Below are positions 19,476 to 32,716 of a stretch of 64,000 bases of DNA, one piece after another. The stretch spans positions 124,001-188,000 of the forward strand of contig JAWZYU010000057.1 of assembly GCA_038380435.1 (NCBI GenBank), in the 5' to 3' direction. This stretch comes from Ryuthela nishihirai. Its lineage: Eukaryota; Arthropoda; Arachnida; Araneae; Heptathelidae. Position 1 is the first letter of the stretch. Each line of letters begins with the position of its first letter. The position numbers and the translations under genes are program-made. The notes under the pieces were generated by a model. That model saw only the letters and a list, made by a program, of their open reading frames with translations. It did not search any database and was not told where the DNA came from.

Positions 19476-22400
19476 GTAAACGTAAAGTTCTCTTGGGTGT
19501 TTGACGTATAATCTTTTCCTCATATAATATTTTAAGTATAGGTCCAGTAAAGAAATCTCATCCCTGTGCGCAGTAAAAGAAACCTTATCCCAGGGACCTG
19601 CGTTGCCTTGCTATACCACTCCTTGAATAGATTAAAAGGTTAAAGAGGGTCGAAATGTTTCCCAATTTACTAAACACCTCAGCGTGAATCTGCCCTTGGG
19701 CATTGGGAGTGACGACTCCTATTACATTGTTTGCCTAGTGTAGTGATTCCCAACTTTTCTGAGTAGTAGTCCCTTCATGTTTCCTAACGCTGTCATGTCT
19801 CTCCAATTTATTTATTTTTATTTATTATTGTGTTTTTATCGCATTTTTGTTGTTGTAAATGTATATCTATATGTAGTGTATTTTTGGAAGTTTGCTGTTT
19901 GTTGGGATGTGTGTCATGAGCAGTTGTTTTCAGGGCTGAGCTAGCCAACTGCACATGCTGAGAAGTCGAAAAGCTCTTTTACGACTATTTACGACTAGCC
20001 TCGGACACAAGTGTAAAGCTGGAGATATGTGCAACAATAATGAACAACAGTCTGATCAATAATGAACAACAGCCGCATCGCTGTCAAACAGAAAGGACGT
20101 TTGAACACGCATCAAAGGACGTCGCTCTTGCTCAAAAACAAAACCCTTAAGAGAGGGTTCTGGTCTATGTGAACTAAGATATGGTTCTGTTGAACCAGGA
20201 TTTAGTTCTGTGTGAATTGAGATACGATTCTGTGAGAACTAGGATTGTAGGCATGGATTGAATATCCTTTCAGTGGGTTTGAAGTTAGTAAATCGAGAAT
20301 CTGCAAAGCGCAGATTTCCCATCATTGCATGATTGTTTGGAGCAGCAAAGGCCCAATGAATCGATCGCCTTCCGCGCTCGTAATTGTATATAAATGTAAT
20401 TAAACTGTGTCGTCCTTACGCAATTCTGGTGCTTAATTTTTGAACATATTTCTACATATCACTTGGGCACAGTACGTCTGACACATACGTTGGTATGGGT
20501 GTAACACCCGCGAACCTGTGATCTCATTTAAGCGATGGTGAATTTAATTAAAAGAGTAAGCGATCTCCTCTGCTAAAAAGCGATATTTATGTCATCGTAG
20601 TCGCAACACGACATTCGGCGCTGTTCAGTCCGCAATATACGCAATCACATGTAATTAGACGTGACGAAATGAAAATCTGCGTCGTCCCTTACCACCGATC
20701 ACCGAAAACGCCCCTATTTTCTCTTACTAAATATGTTTCCCTGTATAAACCTAGTTGAAATAATATTTACCTTCAGTACAAATTTACGAGTGTTTTACAT
20801 TCATGAATTTGTAACATGAATGTGCAAAACATGCATGTCTACATCTTAACCTAAGAGTTATTAAATATTCTATTTAATCTATTTCTATCAACTAAAGAAA
20901 TCGCCCCTTAAATTTCTAAGACGTCCTTGCTGGGAAAAATTAGTTTAACGCTTCATTTGCTAGGTCTAATCTAGGTCGTCTATGAATTAAATTTAGAATG
21001 TAATAACATATATCTTAACCTTAACGAATAAAACTAACAACAAATTCTTAAACTTTAAAAAAGTTCATTTTCAAAATTTTCGATGGATGTGATGGCTTCT
21101 AGCAGGAGTCCCACTTTTGTTATCACTCCAGATAAATGAGAGATAATTTTCCCTTATGACCATAAAGATCGCAAAGTTTCCTATACACAAAACGTAATAC
21201 CCTACTTATTTGCATCTAAAATTCAAAAGAATTAGTTTCACGTACCTCATTCCTTAATGGACTTTCCTTATTCCCAGGGGGGAGGGGACTTGGTCAGTAG
21301 CTCTCCAGGTTCGTAATTGTAGTTGTAAAATGCACAAATAAATTAATATTATCTGCTAATAAATCCAATGAAATCTCTCATATATATATATATATGTTGT
21401 CTTTTAAAAAACTTTAAGTTTACCGTAATGAAAAAATGAAAAGTTTAAATTTTTCGTAATAAAACAATAAGTCTATCGTAATAAAACAATAAGTTTATCG
21501 TAATAAAACCATAGGTTTATCGTAATGAATAAATGTTCCTATTGTTTTCTATTAATAAGAAAAATATTTCATACGACAAAGAATTTGTCGTAAACTCGGA
21601 ACTGTAGAAATGCATTTTTAATATATTTTCATAAATGTCCATAACTGCTTAAATAGAAATATAATCTGACACTCTAACTAATTTTATACAAATAATCACT
21701 CATATCAAATCTTTGGAATTATGACGAAAACATTGATCAATCCCAATATTCGTTACCCTCTAACACTTCTTCACCCCCACCTTTACCCCCTAGTTAGCCA
21801 TTGAATTCTTACTCTTGTGTTCTGTCAAGCGGGTTTCAGCCACGGAAAGCATTTTTTTTTCGTTTTTTATCACGCAATTTAAGCTGCAATTAGGAGTATT
21901 AATTGATTCCTTTTTTTTGGCGATTGTTCTGTATTTTTAACTCGGTACTAACAAAACCGAATTACGACTTCACTAGTACCGTACTTTGTACTTTCATTTA
22001 TAATATATTGGTTAAAATTAATGAATAATTGTTCTCTTAAGATGCATTACTTTTTCGGTATCATCATTTATCAGTAAACGACCTTCTCCTACATGCTTTC
22101 ACGTTAACATTGTTCATCTCGTACCATGTTTTTAGTCTTACACAAAACATTATTAATTTTTCGTTTTTGTAATATTTGTATTCGTGTATGTTGGTTGATT
22201 TCACTTCAGTATCATTGTTTTTCGCCACAATGGACTGAATAACAAGAACGTAAAGACTCTAAGGGAAAAAAGAGATTATTTTTTTAAATACCGAATTAAA
22301 AAATATTCTAGGTTACGTTTTATTTTAAATTTCCTCTTAATAAATGAACACACCGTGAAAGCGTTAAAAAGATTGGATATTTTGATAATTCATTCTTAGC

Positions 22401-22700
22401 GACTTTAAGGTAGAACTAGTGAAATTTTTTCCGAAAATTTAAATTCTGCAAACACGAGATTATTGAAAATCTATATAAAATATACAGTAAATTTTATTAT
22501 CATATTTTGTTTCCAAACATAAAAGTCTTTATTATAATAATAAAAATTTCATTAAAAGGAATCTGTCATATTTGAAATCGGGAAATAAAATTTTAAATAA
22601 AGTTTTCGTAGCTTTTCAGGTCATTGAGAGTTTTACATTATCTACACCAGTTCTCTCCATGATTGCACACAATCTTAATAATAATGTACTTACATTTTAT
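19476..22700. other. No recognisable gene; possible solo LTR near 19.9-20.5 kb
   Basis: 19,900-20,510 is less AT-rich than its surroundings and has an LTR-like order: TGTGTCATGAGCAG near the left, a TATATAAATG box at about 20,389, and TCTGACACA near the right. No paired copy or target duplication was found, so this is weak. The rest (20,510-22,700) is AT-rich with a short (TA)n at 21,381 and three tandem 20-30 base AAACAATAAGT(T/C)TATCGTAAT motifs around 21,440-21,530. Confidence 0.3.
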
Positions 22701-22706
22701 TTTAAA

Positions 22707-23921
22707 CTGAAGTGCCATTGAATTAGGAATAGGAGACGTTATGCAAATTTAGTACCGCAAGTCCCGCATTTGCGAGCATGCGTGGCTGAAACTCTGGTCA
22801 TTATATAGCTGCCAGATTCGGCTTCCCCAAGCATTCTTCGTGAGAAGCGTAATGGTAAAGGGGGGGGGGGATTTAAATACATTTGACATAGGGCAAACCA
22901 TAGGTGCTCGACGGATGGGGCACTTAATCTCTGAAATTGTCAATGAACTCGGACTTTCTCGTACAACAGTTTCAAGAGTGTTCAGGGAATATGAAAATTC
23001 CGGCAAAAAAAAAAAACCCTGACAAACTTCAAAGAACAACCAGCCTTGAATGATCATGGGCTTTACCGTCTGACCCGCATCGTATGGACCGATAGGGACC
23101 ACATATTGTCTGAAATCACCTCCCATCCGAACACAGGTTCCAGTCGGGAAGTCAGTGCACGGACTGTACAGTGCTCACTTCTTTGTCTCGGTTTCGGGAG
23201 CCGCTTACCTACGAGAGTCCAACTTCTAATGGCACGATACCGAGCTCAATGCCTTGCCTGGCTAAAGAACATCGAAACTGAACCATAGAAAATTGGCAAC
23301 GGATAGCTAGGAGTGAGCAATTCCGATTTAAACTCCATCGCGCCGATGGGAGACTGAGGGTATGGCGCCAACCCCATGAAGCCATGGTCCTTCATGTCAG
23401 GTCGGAACAATACAAACTGTTGGTGTCTCAGTGATGGCCTTTGGTTTCTTCAGTTGGACGGCTGTGGGACCATTGGTACGTGTACCGACGACTCTCAATG
23501 CATCCCGGTATGTAGAACTCATGGCTGACCATTTACGCCCTTTTATGGTCATCATGCATCCCAATGGAGATGGCGTCTACCAGCAAGACAACTGTTCATC
23601 TACAAGTTCAAGTTGGCTACTACATGGTTGCAGGAGCATTCTGCTGACTTTGAAATGATGAATTGGCCACCTAGAAGCCCATATTCAAATCCCATCGAAA
23701 TTATTTGGGATAACGTCGAACAGAGTGTTCGGGCCCGTGTCCCATTAACGGCGACCTTGAGGGAATTGTGGACAGCTCTGGAGGACGCATGGGTCGCCAT
23801 ACCTGCAGAACATTTACGCAAGCTTTTGGAGTCCTTGCTTCGTCGTGTGGCGGCAGTTATCAGGGTCAGAGAGGGTCCAACACGTTACTAGGTTGCTATC
23901 CCTAATTCAATGGCACTTCAG
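22707..23921 (+). pseudogene. Tc1-like transposon, decayed transposase
   Basis: Inverted terminal repeats, with CTGAAGTGCCATTGAATTAG at 22,707 and its complement at 23,902-23,921, bracket about 1.2 kb. Inside, the plus strand encodes a broken Tc1 transposase: a helix-turn-helix start (FDIGQTIGARRMGHLISEIV, then GLSRTTVSRVFREYE) at 22,875-23,000, a second DNA-binding part near 23,160, then the catalytic block with QQDN near 23,580 and the PIEIIWD-like end near 23,690. At least four frameshifts and several stops separate these pieces, and an A run at 23,006 marks one break. It cannot make transposase. Confidence 0.75.
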
Positions 23922-23960
23922 CGTAAGATGGTAATACTAGTGACATCAAACACCTTTTTA

Positions 23961-24290
23961 TTATTTCAGTTTGCTGCGGTGTAAAATGGTCTCAAAGCAA
24001 TTTATTTGCCGGAGAAAAAAATCATCAGTTGCGTTGTGATTGCTGTCTATATGATGTCGGATCGCTGTTGTAAACTGATGCAGTATGCGTCTTCCCGTAT
24101 AGTACTTAACCGCAACGTTACAAGCAATCTTTCCTCTACAGGGAAAGCTCTGCGGAAATTGGTGTCTTTTTTTCATTATTTGATGTCCAACAAGTTCCAC
24201 CAGCAAATTGAAACTTTCACGAGGTATTCGGTAAAAAGATTTGAACATATAGGGTTCTCGATTCAACTCTTGAGAAACGGCGTACAATTC
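23961..24290 (-). pseudogene. PIF/Harbinger-like transposase fragment
   Basis: A minus-strand ORF of 108 codons contains FKSFYRIPRESFNLLVELVG followed by a Lys/His-rich stretch and SFPCRGKIACNV. This resembles the N-terminal region of Harbinger nucleases (F..F.RM....F..LL..V...I.K....FR..I....R). The nuclease core is not present and the neighbouring DNA does not extend it. It starts just outside the Tc1-like element, so either element may have inserted next to or into the other. Confidence 0.45.
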
Positions 24291-24299
24291 ACAAGAAAA

Positions 24300-26795
24300 A
24301 TTTTGTCTCAGAAATGGGTTTACCTATCGTTTCCTTATTTTTGTCCTATTATTTCGTCTGTGAAACCGTCACAACAGGATCAATCACTCACACACCATTG
24401 AAAGAATGGGGTATATTTATTTACAATTTATCTAAAAGGGTCAGCAGTGGCGACTTTGAAAACAAATTCAATTACGGAAAACGTTTTTTAATTGCTTCAG
24501 TGTGCGGTGTCTGTAAGCAATTAGGTAAGAAGAAACATTGATAACGCGACAATCATCGTGATTGATTTCGAATTTTAATTCCAAATTGCTACGGTAATTG
24601 CTCCTTAACAATTGGTTTATCTTGCTGCATTTTCTGGATGTGTTTTTATTCACATAAAAAAAATTTCAATGCTAATGCGATGATAGCAAAACACATAATT
24701 CCCTTTAGTTTATATTTCCAAAAGCAGAATTGCACTAAGTGCAAAAAAGTTGAGTTACACACTGATTTTCCTGAATATTTTGAAACTTGTATGCAATTAA
24801 AAAAATTGAAAATCGAGTTATTTATGTGTTATCATGTGGCGAATTAAGTTATCATGTGGCGAATTCATATGTATGTCAGTGGTAAAACCATTTCAAAGAC
24901 ATTTCAGACACATGAAACTACAAAGTTTGAACTAGAATCCAGCCATAGTTACATAAACAGTTGTAGGTTAAACGTTTATATAATGCTAAGGTGAAAGATA
25001 CTGTAATTTAGAGTGGTAGCTATTTTCACTCTTTTTGATTTACCTTCCTTTCATAAAAATATAAAGTAAAGTTTTATTGTTTCATTGAAGTAATATCCTG
25101 AAAAATTAAAAGTTAAACCAAAAGTTATTGAAATATCTTCGTAATTATACTGACTATTTTTCAGAAGAAAATAAAAATATTACCTTTGCTAAACTATATC
25201 CCTTAATATTTTTATACCAATGACGTGACCCAAATTAAACTGATAATACTCCTGTTAGCTTTTAAGAATAACTCAGTGGTATGCGTAATATTTGAAATTT
25301 GTACATTGCTGATCATTGTTGAAGCAATACATAAAACCGTATCTATCATTCTATACAAACGAAAATAGTGTAACTTTCAATAATAGAGAAGCACAGAAAA
25401 TGCCCTCTTAACATATAACTGATCGTAATCAGCTCAGCGGTTATATCTAGAAAATGTTTTATCGACGATCATCATCAATTGCAGTTAAGGCAACTTTCAA
25501 TAACTGACTGCCTGGTATAAAGCCATAAAGAGGAGATCTGGATAAGATTGCCAAGTTGAATACTTCCAGGGACAGAGCCTTTGTCCCTGATTTGTTCGAA
25601 ACTTTTAAAGTCCTTGGTACACAGTAGTCATCTGAAGTATCAAAACATATAGTAAAAAGTGAGGTAAATAAAGTGAACGATATAAAAACACTCTAATAAT
25701 ATAAGCATGTGTCTTCGTGTATCTTGATACTTCTTCATGTGCACAGCCATGTAAGACAGGTAGCAAAAGTTAAAAAGTTAAGTATAAGATAGAAAGGGGT
25801 CTTCGTGTATCTCCATGTTTCTTCTTTGTATCTTCATGTATGTGAAGCTTAGGTCTGTAGAAAAGTTAGTCTAATGATATAAGAACTAAAGTGTTTGAGA
25901 AATTGCATTCATTGAAGAAACTGATAAGGAGTGTGTAAAAAATAGGTATTTCTTTATAATTATTATGCTCTGAAATTGAATTAAAATTATAAGTGTACAT
26001 ACTAAATTTATTGAATATTTGAAAATATTTTGATCTTTGAGACCTGTATTGTGGACACTCAAAAATAATGTGGAATGTATGTGGAGTTGAATAAAAATTA
26101 CATTTGGGAGATGTAAAGTTTTTGAATCTAAAAAAGAATTGAATTGTTTAATGCATAATTTAATCAAACTTTTGTAATTAATTTAAATCTCTTTTGGGAG
26201 AATTGAAGTCAGAGAAATATTGAATGTTATTCAAAATATTAAATCTGTTTGAACTGTGCCCTTTTTCTTGAAAAAAACAAAACAATCCTGTTTCTAAAAA
26301 TATTTTTTTATTTATTTTATGAATTAAAGATGAAAAAGTAGCATAAATAGAATCATTTAAAATAAAAGCTTCTTTCGCTACCACGATAGACGTCTGGTAG
26401 GTCAAAGCACCTGACATGTCATCAGGATCTCGTGGCTTTGTGTCCCAACCAGCTCAAGTGAATGTTTCGTCAATGCTCAGGATTGTTCATCCTGTTTAGT
26501 ATTAAAGAAATGGAAGTATTAAAGAATGAAGCCATTATTAATAGAATTTATATTTATGTTTTGGTGTTAAAAATATATAACACATTCAAACAATTAAGTA
26601 GCAACGTTTTCCTTACTTAAAAAAAAATAAATCTCGCCATATAATGAAAAGTTAATGATTGAGCTTCGTATATGATTTGAGTTTGAAACTCCTACTTTAG
26701 GGTCACAGATACATTACTAACGATATTTATCTGATTTTGCCAAACGCAGGAGAAAATATCATCTCATGGTATTGCGCACCAGACTCCTATTATGC
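24300..26795. other. No recognisable gene
   Basis: AT-rich DNA. Small structures: a tandem 20-base duplication GTTATCATGTGGCGAATT at 24,829-24,866, and repeated TCTTCGTGTATCT at about 25,711 and 25,800. ORFs of 60-93 codons on either strand resemble no family I know. Confidence 0.35.
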
Positions 26796-26799
26796 ACTA

Positions 26800-27105
26800 C
26801 CCAGGTTCCAGTCCTAACTGAGCCAAGGTTAAGATTTATCTCCTCGAAAATACTTCCCGCCCTGCCATAGGTCATTGGGGGATACCGATAGGCTTGGTAA
26901 AGCCGCTATCCCTCAGATGGGATGTAAAACTCTAGATCTGGGTGCAGAAGCGCCATATCCTGTGCACTCTAAAATACGTTGGATGACCTTGAAAGGAAGC
27001 TACGATCTGTCTCCTAACAGCTGTCTAGTGAGTCCTCTCCCCCAATTTTCTCTAAATCTTAGGGGTCCTTGTGGGCCATTTAGCCATTGTGTGAAAAATA
27101 AATGG
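26800..27105 (+). mobile_element. SINE family B, old diverged copy
   Basis: Reads in family order on the plus strand: CCAGGTTCCAGTCCTAACTG (decayed B box), GATTTATCTCC, CCGCCCTGCC, GATCTGTCTCCTAACAGCTGT and GGGCCATTTAGCC. The tRNA-like start is missing and many substitutions separate it from the young copies, so the family has been active for a long time. Confidence 0.75.
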
Positions 27106-27525
27106 CGATCAGATGTTAACGAAATTCTCATTTTTTTTTCTCTTTCGACAGCTACCGATTCTGACTGATCTAGTGATATTTGTACATTGATAATCGCGAA
27201 ATGCTAATCCAAAATTATATCAAAATACGTTATGGAACAAAGCACATTGTTCAAAGCTTCGGCAACATTTGCATTTGGTTTCGATCGTTTGCAAAAAAAA
27301 AAAATAATTAGCCAATTTGACTTTCCAATTAATGTTTCACATACTCCCCAATTAATGTTTCACATATTCACATGTAGGTTGCATTTTTGTCTCATTTTAT
27401 AAGGAGATTGAAATTTAGCTTTTGCTTTTGAAGTCCTACACTCGAATAGTATAATCTACCAGTACAAACAGAAGGAATTACTCAGATATCGCCTTATTTC
27501 ATCATCGACTTATGAGATTAGTAAA

Positions 27526-27695
27526 ACCGTCTCGTGACCGAATGGTCAGCTCACATGAGTTGATTTGAAAGGACATGGGTTTGAGACCCGGATACGACGT
27601 GAATCTTTTTGTTGTCTTTTCGCCGAGGTCCCGCCATCATCATGGACCTTCTACTATGGCGTATTAAACTAACAGATTCCTTCCAGACTAATCTC
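27526..27695 (+). mobile_element. SINE family A, old diverged copy
   Basis: CGTCTCGTGACCGAATGGTC is a mutated A-box region, GGGTTTGAGACCCGG a mutated B box, followed by TTTTCGCCGAGGTCCCGCCA and CTACTATGGCGT. The 3' palindromes are largely lost. Confidence 0.7.
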
Positions 27696-27740
27696 AATCT
27701 GTCGGAATTCACCTGATTCTGCAAGGCTTATCGCCTTGCA

Positions 27741-27865
27741 GTATTGTGAGATGGTGCTGATGTGACACAAATATTAAAGTAATTCTCCTCGATTAAAGTA
27801 ATCGCCTTGCAGAATCACGTGAATTACTTTAATATTTGTGTTACAGCAGGACCATCTTACAATAC
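27741..27865. repeat. Hairpin / foldback with 44-45-base arms
   Basis: GTATTGTGAGATGGTGCTGA and ACACAAATATTAAAGTAATT at 27,741-27,785 pair with 27,821-27,865 with few mismatches, around a 35-base loop. The loop repeats CGCCTTGCAG, which also occurs just outside the left arm. Non-coding; probably a small foldback element. Confidence 0.7.
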
Positions 27866-29340
27866 TGATGCGTGGAATATCCCTCCATAATAAACTTCAA
27901 CCAATTCACTCATAGGCGTTATATCCCGCATCGCCACAACATCCTATTTTCTCGCAGTTTGAATGGCGCAGATCAACACCGTCAGGCACGTACCTAGGAT
28001 TTAATTTCAGGAGGGAGAAGGTCTGTGAATAAGACTTCTGTATGGTTTTCCACTTACTCCAATATTTCACCAAACAGAGAAAGGTTAAAATGATGTTCTA
28101 TATGAAATAAGATTTTACTGTGCCTTTGCATAAATAATCGGTGTTTCTTTATGAATTCAGTTTTCAGGGTCCAAGCATAAAATGTCTTACAGTGAACTAG
28201 ACTTTAGTATCGAATAATTCAGTTACATTCAATGGATATTGTAGATGAAATATCCCACATATCTTGATTTTTTTTACAAAACTTAGGATTATTCATTATT
28301 TTGCGAATATACTGAAGAAAAGAACAATGAAACGTACCAGAAAACGCCACACTAATGTTTCAATTATCTACATTCATTACATTGAACTATAGTATTTGTC
28401 ATTTTGACTCTTTTTATTCGACTTTAATGAAAATATATTTATCAAAATTTCCATATATTTGCCTCTTTCAGAATGTAGCTTTTCCTTCTGTCCTTTTCAA
28501 GATCGATTCAAGTAAAGCATTGAAAGAAATTCTATTTCAAATACAAAGTTACTTCGTTTAGAAAAATATTTCTTCCTAGCAAAAGGGGAACGTTTAGTTG
28601 GTTGCAGTTTAGTCCTGAAGTCATCACAATGAGATATGGTTTTAACTAACATATACTTCATGATGACATCACACTTATCGTGAGAGATGAACATTTGATC
28701 TGGAGATATTTCAGCTGGTGTTTTCACTCGCAATGATAAAGCTCCATTCTGAAGAGTAATAAAACAAAGTTTAATGCAACGAAATACATTAACATTTTAC
28801 TAAAGCAATAAATATGTATATATCTTGTTTTCTTAAATTATGGTAAATGTTCAAACAACAACAGTATAGTGGATACGATAGAGAGACTCAACTTTCTATC
28901 TTTCAAAGAAAACTAGCTGGCAGGAGAGTTTCTGGAGAATTACTAAATGTTTAGAAGAAAACTTGTAAAAGATTATGAGCACATGCAATAATCTGATGAA
29001 TCTAACAAACAGGAATTTCCTATTGTTAAAACTCGGTTACGTTATTTCATTTCTGCACAAATATTATATATTGATTTCCTTAGGTGTGCTGTTGTTTTTT
29101 TGTGTTCAGAGAAATAATGTACTACTTTTTAAAATGATAAGATAGTTTTATTCTTTTCACTAATGAAACAAAAAATTGCATCTCGCTAACATGTATGCGT
29201 ACATGAAATATTGTTGTGTTTGATGCTTTCTTGTTTCATATATTTTCTTTTTAAATTGTACATTTCAATTAATCGAAAATAGATTTTATCACTGTTTTCT
29301 TGTATACATATTTGGAATTTAACAGGTATATTAATAATAA
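27866..29340. other. No recognisable gene
   Basis: AT-rich DNA with only short ORFs on both strands and no homology I can name. Confidence 0.35.
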
Positions 29341-29536
29341 GACTTCCCGTGGCAGAGAAGTTAGGGAACTTGACTACTGATCAAAGGAACCTAGGGTTCG
29401 AACTCTGGTAAGGCATGAATGTTCATGTTGTCTTTCAACTGAAGTTACGTTATCGTCATAGACCTTCTATTATAGCGTAATTAAACTGACAGGTTCCTCT
29501 CAGACATCTGGGAAAAGCAGCTGCTCAAAGGCATTT
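29341..29536 (+). mobile_element. SINE family A, diverged copy
   Basis: GACTTCCCGTGGCAGAGAAG (mutated A-box region), GGGTTCGAACTCTGGTAAGG (B box), GACAGGTTCCTCTCAGAC and GCAGCTGCTCAAAGGCATTT. All parts of the family are present, with roughly a quarter of sites changed by eye. Confidence 0.75.
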
Positions 29537-29539
29537 TCA

Positions 29540-31125
29540 AAGTACTAATAATACTAAATGAAAATATTTATTTTTCGTTTTAGGAAATTGGTAGTTTTTC
29601 CACCATAATTTGATACTTTTTTTAAGTGTTTTTCCCAGTTTATCAATTGTATCCTTTCTCATTTGTCCAGTCAAGTCACTATATTTCTGGTGCTTCGTCT
29701 CGTAGTGACACTTAACATTTCACGCATAATTAAACTTTCTGGCTTACCAAAGGTTCCACAAAAAATACTTTTCTATCCAAAGTTATGTTCCTTCTACCAG
29801 AAACACCGACATCCAGCATCTATATTTCTACGTTTTGTTGCCATCTTGGGATCTTCTGAGAAACTATTTTTTAATTTAATCTCAGTTAATATGAATAATT
29901 TATGCTGTTATGAAAATTAAAAAAAAAATACTATTTGAATTCAATGAAGAAGTGGAAGAATTTATGTATGCCGTCCCGACTTATAGAAAAGCACAAATTA
30001 AACTAATACGAATTAAATAAAAATAAGGTAAATAAATTATAGTATACCCCCAATAATTTTAACTCAAAAATATATTATGTTTTTAACTAGATTTTGAGCA
30101 GTACTGTCGTGAGCTAATCGGAAATAAAATTCAGGACTAGAACAGAGAGCAAAGTTAATATTTCAATGCACATCTCCATTTCAGATAAGGCCAGAAAACC
30201 TGAAGGCAAGCCAGTTTAGTTTTAGAATGCGAAATGACTAGCTCAATAAATATGCAGCCAAAGTGCTGCCAGATACTTCACATTACCATAGTAGATTTAT
30301 GATTAAAACGACATAATTGCAATAAAATCATAAAAAATGAACACCATTACTTATCCAATTTTGTACAACCAACCAACCAACCAACCAACCAAACGTTTTA
30401 CTGCACAACCTCTTCTATTGTGTGTTCTCAACCTAATCGCATCGCTGCTTTGAAATTTAATTTTATAAGGAATGGAGTTGCCATGTAATTCCCAAGTATG
30501 AGAAGCACGTTCTGAAACGGCGTTGCGATTTGTTTAGTACAAGATTTAACAAAGTAAGTAATTCGCTTTCATATTTTTATATATTGACCTGGTCCGCGGG
30601 TAGGACAAATTCGATAGCCGAGCAATGTTATCCACCTCTGAGCTGGTAGATGCAAGTAGTAAGAACCGAATAATTTTTGAGCTTTTCGGCGTTTAAGATA
30701 GTCATGTTTTTAAGTAAATAATTATTTTTTATTTATTTATTTATTATTTATTTATAAGTTAATTAAATAATTAATTTATTTATTTCTTTATTCTTTTATT
30801 TAAGTAAATAAAGTTTTCTTAATTTATTCTTTAAGTTTTGAAATCAATTAATTAACGATACCTTCCAAAAATTCCCGTCAAGAGAAAAATAGTTTTTATG
30901 AGGAATGATTGGTACACAAACAGAGCTTTGAGTGTAAGTTCTGTGGAGTTGATTTCCTCTATCAAACACATTGTACTTAATGTCGGAAGATTATTCTTGC
31001 ACATAAATATTAAAATGCATTGAGATCATTTAGGTACGCAACTGGTATCTCTAATGCGAAACGTTAATTCATCAAGCTATGGGATTCGAAAAGTAAGAAT
31101 AATATTATCATTGTAACAAATGAAA
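29540..31125. other. No recognisable gene; simple repeats
   Basis: Contains (AACC)n at about 30,367-30,392 and an AT-only (TTTA)n tract at 30,723-30,800. No ORF resembles a known family. Confidence 0.35.
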
Positions 31126-31129
31126 AAGT

Positions 31130-32716
31130 ACCCTGGTGTCCAAAGGTTAATCTTAGTTCACGAAATGAGTTATATTGAAGAAACAATCGGGAAAAACAGC
31201 AGCAAAAGGTTCGTGCAGCGGGGGTATGAAAGCGGGGGCATGAAAATGGTGGTAGTAATGATGCAATAGAATATTAACATATAATATTTATAAAAGAGAC
31301 ATGAATTGCAAACCTGTAATAGTATAAATAACTCGGAGATGTAGAATACCTTATTTCTGGTCTTCAGCGCGTTCTGTTTGTGATCGAACAAGATTTTTTT
31401 GCCCTTACAACATGCACGCAAACATCATATAGTTCTTCTATCAAGTAGTCTGGCCATCGGAATGTTGCAATCAGGCAGAACACAGAGTGATGTTGCCAGG
31501 GCAATAGATGTGCTCCAGTCCATGATGTCAAGGCTGGGGAGAAAGTACCAAGAGATAGGACGTTTCGTCCACATGTGCAGGGCCGACCACGACATAACTG
31601 CTCAGGATGATCACTATGTGGCACTAACGGCGAGATGTAGCAGACACATATCAGCAAGAGAGCTCTCTGTACAGCTGTTCAGAGGTTTCATGTACAAGAA
31701 CTTTATGTTAGACGATGTAAAGTTTGCATTCTACTCACTCCATCAGGCAGAAGAGGCAAGTGGTGCGCACATCACCGCAACTGGACCACAAACCAATCAG
31801 TCAATATTCTCTTCTGTGACGAATCCAGATTAAGTGTACAGAATGATAATCGTCGTGTTGTCATTTGGAGAGAACCAGAATCCCTTTATCACTCGTCAAA
31901 CATTAGAGAAATGCATTATTACAGAGGTTGTGGTTTACTGGTCTTGGGTAGCATTATGACACATGACCACATGCCACTTCACACCTTTTCTGGAGGAACT
32001 TTGACAGGCCCCAGATACAGAGACAGAAACTCGATCCCTACATGAGGCTTTTTCGGGGTGTTGTTGTCTCACAATTCCTGCTTATGGACAATGACGCACA
32101 TCCTCATAGGGCTGCTTTAGTGGATGATTTCCTCGAAAGTGAAGTCATCCAGTGTATGCATTGACTAGCATATTCGCTGGACTTCAATCTATAGAGTATG
32201 TGTGAGTTGCATTGGGGAGATGGATTTCAGTCAGTAATAGGTTACCATACACCATATTGAACTGTCGTGCATGAGCGAATACATCTCCAGGTAACGTTCC
32301 AAATGCCAATCTATTGAATTACAGCGGATTGCTCCAACATACTTCCCGAGTGGCGACCAATTGTCTCCAGGAGCATTCATGTGATTTTACCGCCGGTTCT
32401 TAACCCCATTGAGAATTTGTGGGGCGAACTGGAAAGATCTCTTCGAGCCCACCAATCCCCATGGGCAACTATCGATGCTTTATGACAAACGATACTCGCT
32501 TCACGGGCGACAGTACCAGCTCCGTGTTTTCATCCTCAAGAGTCCTGAAAACTTCTGACTGCTGTTGTGAGGGCAAACGGTGGAGCAACAGGTTATTAGA
32601 AAGGTGTATAACATTTTGTGCATTCAGTTTACATCTATGTCAAGTAATATTACTACTTAGGGACTTATACATGTGAAAATAAAATATGGTTCCTCAAATC
32701 TTTTCACACCAGGGGC
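31130..32716 (+). pseudogene. Tc1-like transposon, decayed transposase (second lineage)
   Basis: CCCTGGTGTCCAAAG at 31,131 and the inverted AAAAGATTTG..CCCCTGGTGTG at the right end (32,695-32,716) look like terminal repeats next to TA. The plus strand encodes GRTQSDVARAIDVLQSMMSR (helix-turn-helix) near 31,466, an ALTARCSR..SARELSVQL block near 31,620, DESR and WREPESLYHSSNIRE near 31,830-31,910, an HRAALVDDFLES block near 32,110, and NPIENLWGELERSL near 32,405. Frameshifts lie near 31,690-31,780 and 32,040, with many stops. The last block follows a 200-base stretch that does not fit the family order, so the copy may be composite. Confidence 0.7.
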
